A DNA stretch of 7,705 nt from Oscillospiraceae bacterium (GTDB lineage: Bacteria > Bacillota > Clostridia > Oscillospirales > Ruminococcaceae). Each line of letters begins with the position of its first letter. The first letter of the stretch is position 1. Made by a program: the position numbers and the translations under genes. Below, piece after piece: positions 1 to 6,210 of the stretch. Where the stretch lies: the NCBI GenBank assembly GCA_900762805.1, contig CAAFHY010000235.1, positions 1 through 7,705 of the forward strand, in the 5' to 3' direction. A model generated the notes under the pieces. That model was not told the DNA's origin. It ran no database searches and saw only the letters and a list, made by a program, of their open reading frames with translations.

Positions 1-8
1 CGCTGCTT

Positions 9-14
9 TATAAT
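9..14 (+). promoter_or_regulatory. -10 box of the ABC-transporter operon promoter (partial, -35 outside window)
   Basis: TATAAT is a perfect sigma-A type -10 hexamer, 31 bases upstream of the GTG start of the first gene. Transcription would begin near position 21, leaving a leader of about 25 nt. The matching -35 box would lie before base 1, so the promoter cannot be confirmed from this window. Confidence 0.5.
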
Positions 15-45
15 ACGGTTCATCCGACCTTATGGGGGTGAAATC

Positions 46-366
46 GTGGAAAGAAGCTATCATATCCCCGTGCGCGTGCCGCTCGGCAGGCGCAGCGGCA
101 CGCTGCGCTTTATCGAGGCCGGCTCAAAGATCTGCGGGATGCTCAGTATGCTGGGCAGCGAGCAGCCCTTCAGCGGAACGCTTGACCTGCAGGGCCGCGT
201 CGCCTTCACCGGCCGGATATGCTCTCCCTTTTACACCTTTTCTTACAGGGCGGAGGGGCACATTGCCGGCGACGAGATCTTTCTGACCGTAAACGGCGGG
301 CGCTTCCAATTCAGCATCACGGGCCGGCAGGCCGCAGAACAGGAGCCTTCACATGAGCTACATTGA
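46..366 (+). CDS. Small hypothetical protein, first gene of the ABC-transporter operon
   Basis: This is a 106-residue protein that I do not recognise. The GTG start is chosen because a GGGGGTGA ribosome binding site (34-41) sits 4 nt before it. No signal peptide, membrane helix or known motif is visible. Residues 8-95 alternate polar and hydrophobic positions with many glycines (for example GTLRF, GTLDLQGRVAFTG, YRAEGHIAGDEIFL, FQFSITG). This pattern suggests a small all-beta cytosolic domain; that is an inference. The gene overlaps the ATPase gene downstream by 14 bases (353-366) in another frame, so the two are probably translationally coupled and may act together. It could be a regulator, ligand sensor or accessory subunit of the transporter. 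Confidence is high that the gene is real, because of the ribosome binding site, overlap and codon usage, and low for any function. Confidence 0.75.
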   Translation: MERSYHIPVRVPLGRRSGTLRFIEAGSKICGMLSMLGSEQPFSGTLDLQGRVAFTGRICSPFYTFSYRAEGHIAGDEIFLTVNGGRFQFSITGRQAAEQEPSHELH

Positions 367-1054
367 AATGCAGCACAGCTATAAACGGTATCACATGGGC
401 GATTCGGTCATCGAGGCCAACCGTGACGTCAGCTTTACCATCGAAAAGGGCGAGCTGGCCATCATTCTCGGCAGTTCGGGCGCCGGCAAATCGACGGTGC
501 TCAATATCCTCGGCGGCATGGATACCAACGACGAGGGCAGCGTTGTCGTTGACGGCAGCGACATTGCCAAATATACGTCGGAGCAGCTCATCACTTACCG
601 GCGCAACGACGTCGGCTTTGTTTTTCAGTTCTACAATCTCATCCAGAACCTGACGGCGCGCGAGAATGTCGAGCTGGCCTCCGAGATCGTCAAGGACGCC
701 CTTGACCCGGTGCAGGTGCTGCGGGACGTTGGCCTTGAAAAGCGTGTCGATAGCTTTCCGGCGCAGCTTTCGGGCGGCGAGCAGCAGCGTGTCGCCATTG
801 CCCGCGCCATCGCCAAAAACCCCAAGCTGCTGCTGTGCGACGAGCCGACCGGCGCGCTTGACTATCAGACCGGCAAGCAGGTGCTGCAGATCCTGCAGGA
901 CATGTGCCGCGTCAAGGGGGCGACCGTTATCATCGTCACCCATAACGCCGCCATCGCCCCCATCGCCGACCGCGTCATTCGGATGCACGACGGCGGCGTC
1001 AAAAGCATCGAGCAGAACCCGGCGCCCCAGAAGATCGCCGACATCGAGTGGTAA
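353..1054 (+). CDS. ABC transporter ATP-binding protein, MacB/LolD type
   Basis: This 233-residue cytoplasmic ATPase binds and hydrolyses ATP as a dimer to drive the FtsX-type permease encoded next to it. All nucleotide-binding motifs are intact: Walker [10 protein letters not shown] at 40-48, Q-loop glutamine 92 in FVFQFYNLI, signature LSGGEQQ at 139-145, Walker B LLLCDE at 159-164 with catalytic E164, D-loop ALD, and switch H197. An aromatic residue near Y10-Y13 fits the A-loop. The Q-loop context with FQFYNL and LTARENV is typical of the MacB/LolD/BceA branch that pairs with FtsX-like permeases. Length is normal for the family. The ATG start has an AGGAG site (341-345) 7 nt upstream, inside the end of the preceding gene. 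The permease gene begins 12-21 nt after the stop. Substrate is unknown. Confidence 0.95.
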   Translation: MSYIEMQHSYKRYHMGDSVIEANRDVSFTIEKGELAIILGSSGAGKSTVLNILGGMDTNDEGSVVVDGSDIAKYTSEQLITYRRNDVGFVFQFYNLIQNLTARENVELASEIVKDALDPVQVLRDVGLEKRVDSFPAQLSGGEQQRVAIARAIAKNPKLLLCDEPTGALDYQTGKQVLQILQDMCRVKGATVIIVTHNAAIAPIADRVIRMHDGGVKSIEQNPAPQKIADIEW

Positions 1055-1064
1055 CGAAAGCGGC

Positions 1065-1070
1065 AGGTGA
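1065..1070 (+). promoter_or_regulatory. Ribosome binding site that decides the permease start (TTG at 1076)
   Basis: AGGTGA complements the 3' end of 16S rRNA and lies 5 nt before a TTG at 1076. It overlaps the alternative GTG at 1067, which has no good site of its own upstream. The first gene of the operon uses a similar GGTGA site at 4 nt spacing. The TTG start gives MNKTLRKDGF, which fits the usual N-terminus of this permease group better than the three-residue longer form. Confidence 0.55.
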
Positions 1071-1075
1071 ACATC

Positions 1076-4000
1076 TTGAACAAAACTCTCAGAAAAGACG
1101 GCTTCCGCTGCTTCAAAAAAACCAAGGGACGCTTTTTTTCGATAGCGGCGCTCATTGCGCTCGGCTGCTTCGCGCTGGTCGGGCTGCAGGTGTCCGGCCC
1201 CGATATGCGCGCCACCAGCCGGCAGCACTATGACGACCTCAATGTGGCCGATATCACGGTGCTGGGCGATTACGGCCTTGACGCCGACGACTGCGCCGCC
1301 ATCGACAGCGTATCCGGCGCCGACGGCATCGAGTACGGCTATCTCAAGGACGTGGTGATCGAGGATACCGACCGCAGCGTCCGCATTTTCTCAAGGACCG
1401 AGACCATTTCACAGTATGTGCTGGTAAGCGGCCGTATGCCTGAGGAGGCCGGCGAGATCGCGCTGGCCAGCTTCCTGGAGGGCGAATATCAGCTTGGCGG
1501 CAGCATCACCTTTACCGAAAAAGAGGACATCTCCGGGGACTATGCCCTGAAAGGCCACACCTTCAGCATTGTCGGCTTCATCGAGTCCGGCGAGCTGCCC
1601 TCCAGCGTCAACATGGGGCAGTCAACGGCCGGCACCGGCTCGCTTGCGGGCTTTGCCGTCGTGCCGCCGGAGGCCTTCGATTCGGAGGTCTACATGATCG
1701 CCCGCCTGATCTTTGCCGACACCCGCGGCGTCGATCCCTTTTCCCAGCAGTACACCGAGCTGGTGCAGCAGCACAAGGATGAGCTGGCCGGCCTGCTGGC
1801 CGGCCGCCCCGCCGTGCGGCTGGAATCGATTCAAAGCACCTTCCAACAGCGCATCGACGACGCGCAGGCCGAGGTCGATGCCGGGCGGCAGCAGCTTTCC
1901 GACGCGCTGACCCAGCTGCTTGAAGGCGAGCGCCAGCTGGCCGAGGCCAAACGCGAATACAACGCCGGCCTTGCCGAATACCGGCGCCGCAGCGCCGAGG
2001 CCGAGCAGCAGCTGGCCGAGGCCGAGCAGCAGCTGACTGCCGCCAAAAAGCAGATCGACGAGGGCGAGGCGGAGCTTTCTGCCAAGCGCGCCGAATACGA
2101 GGCGGCCGAGGCCGAGCTGCAGGCCGCCCGCCGGAAGCTGGACGACGGCTGGGCCGAATACAATGAGGGCATGGCGCAGCTGGATCAGCTGAAGGAGGCC
2201 AAGAAAAAGCTTGACCGGGCGCAGGCCGCCTACGATGCGCTGACAGGCGTTGTTGAGCGGCTGACCGGCAAGAGTGTCGATCAGGTCGAGCAGGAGCTGC
2301 CGGCCTACCGTGCGGAGCTTGAGGCCAGGCAGACCGAATATCAGACCGTCCGATCGCTCTATGACCTGAAAAAGCAGCGCGACGCCGCCTTTGGCACGCC
2401 CGAATATGACGAGCTTAACGCCCGGTATCAGCAGGCGCTGAGGGACGCCGGCCTGACCGAGGTGCAGGCCGAGCTGAAGTATGCCCAGCTCGGCCGCATG
2501 AAGGCCGAGGTCGATGCGAGGCAGCTTGCCGTGGATATGATGGAGCAGCTGGTGCAGGCCAGATACGAGCTGCAGCGCCAGCAGCAGGCCTATGATGAGG
2601 CGGCCAGGCAGGCTGAGGGCGCGGAGGAGCGCCTGGCTGCCGCTAAAATCGAGCTGGAGGCCGGCGAGCGGGAATACGCCGCCGCCAAGACCGAGCTGGA
2701 TGACGCCCGCGTTCAGCTGGAGGCCGGCGAAAAGCAGCTGGCCGAGGCGAAGAAGGAATACGGGGCGGGGCTGGAGCAGTACAACGCCGCCAAGGCCGAG
2801 GCCGATACGCAGCTGCCGGCCGCCAAGGCCGAGCTGGACGCCGCCGCCCGTCTAATCGCCCGGAAGGAGCAGGAGCTTGACGACGCGTGGTTTGAATACA
2901 ACCGTGCCTTCCCGGAGGCCGAGGCTGAGCTGAGCGACGCCGAGCGCCAGATACAGGACGCCCGCGAAAAGCTCCAGCAGCTGCGCGCACCCGTCTACAC
3001 GCTTGATTCGCGCCGTGAAATTCCGGGCGCCGAGGCCTATCGCGCCTACAGCACCATCACCGATATCGTCGATTCGCTGGCAGATGTTTTCCCCATCTTT
3101 CTCTATTTTGTGGCGGCGCTTGTGACGCTGACCACCATGACGCGCTTTGTCGATGAGGAGCGTGTCAACACAGGCACCCTCAAGGCGCTGGGCTACAGCA
3201 ATCGCGATATCATCAGCAAATTCACGCTGTACGGGCTGGCCGCCAGCACGCTGGGCGCCGCCGTCGGCATTTTTGCCGGCTACACGCTGCTGCCGCTCAT
3301 CGTCTACGGCGCCTACGGCCCCTATTTCACCTATCCGCGCATCGAGCTGCATTTCTATCCCGCCGTCTCGCTCATTGCGCTGGCGCTGGCGCTGCTCTGC
3401 GCCGTGCTGCCGGCCTATATCGTGGCCTGCAAGGCACTGAGCGAAAGGCCGGCCGCCCTTTTGCAGCCCAAGCCGCCGGCAGCCGGCTCCAAGATATTTC
3501 TGGAGCGCGTCCGCCCGCTGTGGAACCGCCTGAGCTTTACCCATAAGGTAACGGCCCGCAACATATTCCGCTATAAAAAGCGGATGCTGATGACCATTTT
3601 CGGCGTCTGCGGCTCGGTGACCATGCTGTTCGCCGGCTTCAGCGTGCAGCATTCCATCTCGACCATCAACGACCGCCAGTTCGGCCAGATCCTGCACTAT
3701 GACATGATCGTTGCCGAAAGCGACAGCGTCACCCGCCTGCAGCGGGCCGAGATCGGCGACCTGCTGGAGGCCGACGCCGTCAGCAGCTACCTGCCCGTCC
3801 ATTATGAGGAGCTTTCGCGTGTGGCCGGCCGCAATCAGGACCGGCAGTCCATCAAGCTCATCGTGCCGCGCGACGCCGGCGAGCTGCGCACCTATATCAG
3901 CCCGGTCGAGCGCCGTTCCGGCCGCGAGCTGACGCTGACAGGCGACGGCTGCCTTATCTCCGAGCGCCTTTCGACGCTGCTGGGTGTCAGGAGCGGCGAC

Positions 4001-4678
4001 AGCTTCACGGTAAGCGACGCCGCCGGAAATGAGCGCACCCTGACCGTTTCGGGCATCTGCGAGATGTACACCGGCCACTTCCTGTTCATGAGCAGCGAAT
4101 ACTATGAAAAGACCTTCGGCGCCGACTATCAGTCCAACGCCTATCTGCTGACGCTGGCCGACAGCAGCCTGGAAAACACCAACCGGCAGGCCAGCCGCTT
4201 CATGGCGCTCGGCGGGGTCAAGGGTGTGGTGCAGAACACCACCATGATCAATCAGATCGACACCATCGTCCACGCGCTCAACCGCATTATGGATGTGCTG
4301 ATCATCGTGGCCTCTCTGCTGGCCGCCGTCATTCTCTACAATCTCACCAACATCAATGTGTCGGAGCGCATCCGCGAGCTTTCCACCATCAAGGTGCTGG
4401 GCTTCTATGACAAGGAGGTCACGCTTTACATCTACCGCGAAACCATCCTCCTGACGCTGCTCGGCATTTTCGTGGGCTACGGCGCCGGCGACGCCCTGTT
4501 CCTGTACATCATCAAGGTGGTGCCGCCCGACGAGGTCATGTTCAGCCCGCTGCCCGGCTTCACGCCGTTCTGGGTCTCCATCGTCGTGGTGATGGGGCTG
4601 ACAGCCCTGCTGGGGCTGATGATCCACCGCCGTCTCAAGCATGTCGATATGCTGGGCGCCCTTAAATCGGTCGATTGA
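1076..4678 (+). CDS. FtsX-like ABC transporter permease with large extracytoplasmic coiled coil
   Basis: This membrane subunit pairs with the ATPase just upstream. With the TTG start it has 1200 residues (1203 from GTG at 1067). Order of parts, by eye: TM1 about 20-40; extracytoplasmic domain to about 250; an almost uninterrupted Ala/Glu/Gln/Lys/Leu coiled coil about 252-637, broken near 388-412 and 437-457; TM2 about 667-689, TM3 about 713-745, TM4 about 761-787; a cytoplasmic linker; TM5 about 835-857; a second extracytoplasmic domain to about 1070; TM6-TM8 about 1073-1184. This is the duplicated eight-helix FtsX plan. Each half carries the FtsX motif: EERVNTGTLKALGYS at 694-708 and SERIRELSTIKVLGF at 1096-1110. 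Only the first half carries the coiled coil. Such proteins may work by mechanical coupling across the membrane and cell wall rather than classical import, which is known for the MacB/FtsX superfamily and only inferred here. Substrate is unknown. The gene is intact, with no frameshift. Confidence 0.92.
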   Translation: MNKTLRKDGFRCFKKTKGRFFSIAALIALGCFALVGLQVSGPDMRATSRQHYDDLNVADITVLGDYGLDADDCAAIDSVSGADGIEYGYLKDVVIEDTDRSVRIFSRTETISQYVLVSGRMPEEAGEIALASFLEGEYQLGGSITFTEKEDISGDYALKGHTFSIVGFIESGELPSSVNMGQSTAGTGSLAGFAVVPPEAFDSEVYMIARLIFADTRGVDPFSQQYTELVQQHKDELAGLLAGRPAVRLESIQSTFQQRIDDAQAEVDAGRQQLSDALTQLLEGERQLAEAKREYNAGLAEYRRRSAEAEQQLAEAEQQLTAAKKQIDEGEAELSAKRAEYEAAEAELQAARRKLDDGWAEYNEGMAQLDQLKEAKKKLDRAQAAYDALTGVVERLTGKSVDQVEQELPAYRAELEARQTEYQTVRSLYDLKKQRDAAFGTPEYDELNARYQQALRDAGLTEVQAELKYAQLGRMKAEVDARQLAVDMMEQLVQARYELQRQQQAYDEAARQAEGAEERLAAAKIELEAGEREYAAAKTELDDARVQLEAGEKQLAEAKKEYGAGLEQYNAAKAEADTQLPAAKAELDAAARLIARKEQELDDAWFEYNRAFPEAEAELSDAERQIQDAREKLQQLRAPVYTLDSRREIPGAEAYRAYSTITDIVDSLADVFPIFLYFVAALVTLTTMTRFVDEERVNTGTLKALGYSNRDIISKFTLYGLAASTLGAAVGIFAGYTLLPLIVYGAYGPYFTYPRIELHFYPAVSLIALALALLCAVLPAYIVACKALSERPAALLQPKPPAAGSKIFLERVRPLWNRLSFTHKVTARNIFRYKKRMLMTIFGVCGSVTMLFAGFSVQHSISTINDRQFGQILHYDMIVAESDSVTRLQRAEIGDLLEADAVSSYLPVHYEELSRVAGRNQDRQSIKLIVPRDAGELRTYISPVERRSGRELTLTGDGCLISERLSTLLGVRSGDSFTVSDAAGNERTLTVSGICEMYTGHFLFMSSEYYEKTFGADYQSNAYLLTLADSSLENTNRQASRFMALGGVKGVVQNTTMINQIDTIVHALNRIMDVLIIVASLLAAVILYNLTNINVSERIRELSTIKVLGFYDKEVTLYIYRETILLTLLGIFVGYGAGDALFLYIIKVVPPDEVMFSPLPGFTPFWVSIVVVMGLTALLGLMIHRRLKHVDMLGALKSVD

Positions 4679-4679
4679 G

Positions 4680-4717
4680 CGCGCCGGCCCGCCCGGCGCG
4701 GCAAAGCAGGCGGGCCG
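4680..4717 (+). other. GC-rich stem-loops just after the permease stop (no T-tract)
   Basis: Two mutually exclusive stems are visible. An 8-bp stem pairs 4680-4687 (CGCGCCGG) with 4693-4700 (CCGGCGCG) around a 5-nt loop. A 9-bp stem pairs 4685-4693 (CGGCCCGCC) with 4709-4717 (GGCGGGCCG). No run of T follows, so this is not a textbook intrinsic terminator, but it may protect the operon's 3' end or assist Rho-dependent ending. From here to 4841 the DNA is GC-rich and I see no gene. Confidence 0.45.
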
Positions 4718-4841
4718 AAGCGCCCCGTGCCGGCCGTGCTGCCCGCGGGGCCGATGGGCGGGAGCCGCCCGCTGACCGCGGTGCCGGCGGCCCGCTTTAC
4801 CGGCCCCTTTGAAGGTCGCCGCGCCGCCAGGCGGGGACAGC

Positions 4842-4875
4842 AGAAAAAAGACCCGCTCCAGGGGGGGAGCGGGTC
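4842..4875 (-). terminator. Intrinsic terminator of pduL
   Basis: Read on the minus strand, GACCCGCTCC (4875-4866) and GGAGCGGGTC (4859-4850) form a perfect 10-bp stem with a 6-nt loop. TTTTTT (4849-4844) then CT follow directly. This is a canonical Rho-independent terminator about 60 nt after the pduL stop. On the plus strand no T-run follows, so it serves the minus-strand gene. Confidence 0.9.
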
Positions 4876-4887
4876 AAAGAGGGGATC

Positions 4888-4933
4888 GGCCCTCCGCGCC
4901 GTCCGCAGAAAGCGGTACGGCGGCGGTTGGGCC
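4888..4933 (-). other. Long imperfect hairpin between the pduL stop and its terminator
   Basis: Segments GGCCC, CCGC, GCCGT and CCGC (4888-4906, with one unpaired T at 4893) pair in order with GCGG, ACGGC, GCGG and GGGCC (4912-4933). The total is 18 pairs with three small bulges and an AGAAA or TTTCT loop depending on strand. It begins immediately after the pduL stop codon. It could stabilise the 3' end of the mRNA or pause polymerase before the terminator; no known RNA family is recognised. Confidence 0.5.
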
Positions 4934-5509
4934 TTATTTGATGACGGTGCCGTAGGTCAGGCCGGCATAGCCGGCGGCATTGCCCTCGTCGGTATCAATA
5001 TGCATGGCGGCCGAGAATTTGGGGGAGACGCGGACGACCACATCGCCGAAGGTGAGGGCGCGGCCCTCGCTGTCGATCCTGACCGAAACGATATCCTTGT
5101 CCTTGACGCCGAACTGCTCAGCGTCCTCCGGGGTGAAGTGGATGTGGCGCTTGGCGGCGATAACGCCCTCCTTGATCTCAAGCTCGCCGCAGGGGCCGCG
5201 CAGGATGCAGTCGGCGCTGCCGGCTATATCGCCCGATTCGCGCACCGGAACGGTGACGCCGATCGAGCGGGCATCGGTGAGGGAAAGCTCGACCTGAACG
5301 GCGCTGCGCTCAGGGCCGAGGATCGAGACGTTTTTCAGCTCGCGCTTGGGGCCGATGATATCGACACGCTCCTCGCACGCGAACTGGCCGGGCTGCGAGA
5401 GGCTTTTCTTGGGCGTGAGGGCATGGCCCTCGCCGAACAGGACGGCCAGCGCCTCCTTGGTGACATGAACATGGCGGGCAGAAACTTCAACTAAAACTTT
5501 ATTATCCAT
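4934..5509 (-). CDS. pduL: PduL-type phosphate acyltransferase (phosphotransacylase)
   Basis: This 191-residue enzyme should interconvert acyl-CoA plus phosphate with acyl phosphate plus CoA (propanoyl or acetyl), upstream of an acetate/propionate kinase that is not in this window. Family hallmarks are visible: VSARHVHV with H13 and H15, KRHIHF with H122 and H124, and AMHIDTDEGNAA with H170. These are the HxH pairs and late histidine known to hold the metal ions in PduL, which is unrelated to the classical Pta. R90 in VPVRESGD fits the conserved phosphate-site arginine. The protein starts directly at the catalytic fold and lacks the N-terminal encapsulation peptide of microcompartment PduL; no shell-protein gene is nearby. 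A free cytosolic enzyme for acetyl phosphate and ATP formation is therefore likely. The ATG has a GGAGG site (5523-5519) 9 nt upstream. It has its own promoter and terminator, so it is monocistronic. Confidence 0.93.
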   Translation of the reverse strand: MDNKVLVEVSARHVHVTKEALAVLFGEGHALTPKKSLSQPGQFACEERVDIIGPKRELKNVSILGPERSAVQVELSLTDARSIGVTVPVRESGDIAGSADCILRGPCGELEIKEGVIAAKRHIHFTPEDAEQFGVKDKDIVSVRIDSEGRALTFGDVVVRVSPKFSAAMHIDTDEGNAAGYAGLTYGTVIK

Positions 5510-5529
5510 TTGTACATTCCTCCGTCTCT

Positions 5530-5558
5530 ATTTTATCAAAAAAAGTGGGTTACTTCAA
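5530..5558 (-). promoter_or_regulatory. pduL promoter
   Basis: On the minus strand TTGAAG (5558-5553) and TAAAAT (5535-5530) are separated by exactly 17 bases. They match the sigma-A -35 consensus at four and the -10 consensus at five of six positions. The start of transcription would be near 5523-5527, giving a very short leader that begins about at the ribosome binding site. Confidence 0.65.
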
Positions 5559-5568
5559 GGGCAAAATG

Positions 5569-5577
5569 TGATATACT
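5569..5577 (+). promoter_or_regulatory. Extended -10 promoter of the uracil-DNA glycosylase gene
   Basis: TGATATACT contains the TGn extension followed by TATACT, five of six to consensus. The -35 region (about 5549-5555, GTTACTT) is weak, as is usual for extended -10 promoters, and overlaps the -35 box of the divergent pduL promoter. Transcription would start near 5584, 24 nt before the ATG. Confidence 0.6.
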
Positions 5578-5607
5578 AAAGGAAATCGACGTTTTGGGGG
5601 AAACATC

Positions 5608-6153
5608 ATGACACTGGAGCAAGTCAGGGAGAGCTGCGCCGGCTGCCGGCGGTGCGCGCTGTGTGAGACCCGCCGCAGCATCGTGTTCGGTGTCGGCAAT
5701 CCGCAGGCCGACATCATGTTCGTCGGCGAGGCGCCGGGCGAGGAGGAGGACAAGCAGGGGATCCCGTTTGTCGGCCGCGCCGGCAAGCTGCTTGATACTA
5801 TGCTGACCGCTGTCGGCATCCGGCGCGAGGAGGTCTATATCGCCAACATCCTCAAGTGCCGCCCGCCGCACAACCGCGACCCGCTGCCGGAGGAGGAGGA
5901 CGCCTGCATCGGCTATCTGCGCGAGCAGTTCCGCGCCATCCGCCCCAAGGTCGTCGTCTGTCTCGGCCGCATTGCCGCCAAGCGCATGATCACGCCCGAA
6001 TTCAAGATCACCGCCGACCACGGCAAGGTCTATCAGAAGAGCGGCGTCCTGATGATGGCCACCTTCCACCCGGCGGCCATGCTGCGCAACCCCGCCTACA
6101 AGCCGCAGGCTTTCGAGGATCTTGAGCGCGCGCTGGAGCTTTCCAGGCAATAA
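5608..6153 (+). CDS. Uracil-DNA glycosylase, family 4 (iron-sulfur type)
   Basis: This 181-residue base-excision repair enzyme removes uracil from DNA arising by cytosine deamination or dUTP incorporation. Family-4 signatures run through it: [19 protein letters not shown] (26-44) with acidic motif [10 protein letters not shown] at 40-48, [12 protein letters not shown] at 52-63, [16 protein letters not shown] at 77-92, and HPAAMLRNP at 154-162 with the conserved histidine 154. The [4Fe-4S] ligands should be C13, C16 (CxxCxL pattern), C84 and C100. Two further cysteines, C10 and C19, flank the first pair. Length is normal for the short clostridial forms. The ATG is chosen because GGGGG (5596-5600) lies 7 nt upstream. 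It is divergent from pduL, and the next gene begins about 57 nt downstream on the same strand, so co-transcription is possible. Confidence 0.95.
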   Translation: MTLEQVRESCAGCRRCALCETRRSIVFGVGNPQADIMFVGEAPGEEEDKQGIPFVGRAGKLLDTMLTAVGIRREEVYIANILKCRPPHNRDPLPEEEDACIGYLREQFRAIRPKVVVCLGRIAAKRMITPEFKITADHGKVYQKSGVLMMATFHPAAMLRNPAYKPQAFEDLERALELSRQ

Positions 6154-6167
6154 GCCTGTCACACCTG

Positions 6168-6203
6168 CCGCCTATGCGTCATACTATGACGCAGGAAAGG
6201 CGG
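6168..6203 (+). promoter_or_regulatory. Palindrome and stem covering the ribosome binding site of the downstream ATPase
   Basis: TGCGTCAT (6175-6182) and ATGACGCA (6186-6193) form a perfect 8-bp inverted repeat with a 3-base centre. An outer stem pairs CCGCCT (6168-6173) with AGGCGG (6198-6203), which holds part of the AGGAAAGGCGGGG Shine-Dalgarno stretch. As DNA it could be a repressor operator overlapping a weak -10-like CATACT (6180-6185, with CTGTCA at 6156-6161). As RNA it could limit translation. Both roles are inferences. Confidence 0.45.
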
Positions 6204-6210
6204 GGTGAAT

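Noticed and set aside
317..1228. 303-codon open frame on the minus strand opposite the ABC ATPase
   Set aside because: It lies antisense to a gene with every ATPase motif; its composition is typical of the shadow of GC-rich coding DNA and it matches no family.
2852..4642. 596-codon open frame on the minus strand opposite the permease
   Set aside because: Its length arises from high GC with few stop codons. The protein is rich in His, Gln, Asp and Gly with no recognisable domain, and the sense strand is a clear FtsX permease.
4679..4841. tRNA or other structured RNA in the gap after the permease
   Set aside because: No cloverleaf arms or T-loop GTTCRANNC sequence were found; only GC-rich stems are present.
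4727..5494. 255-codon open frame on the plus strand opposite pduL
   Set aside because: It runs through both pduL hairpins and is antisense to an enzyme with all metal-binding histidines. It has no good ribosome binding site.
5536..6162. 208-codon open frame on the minus strand opposite the glycosylase
   Set aside because: It is antisense to a textbook family-4 uracil-DNA glycosylase and covers its promoter; a shadow.
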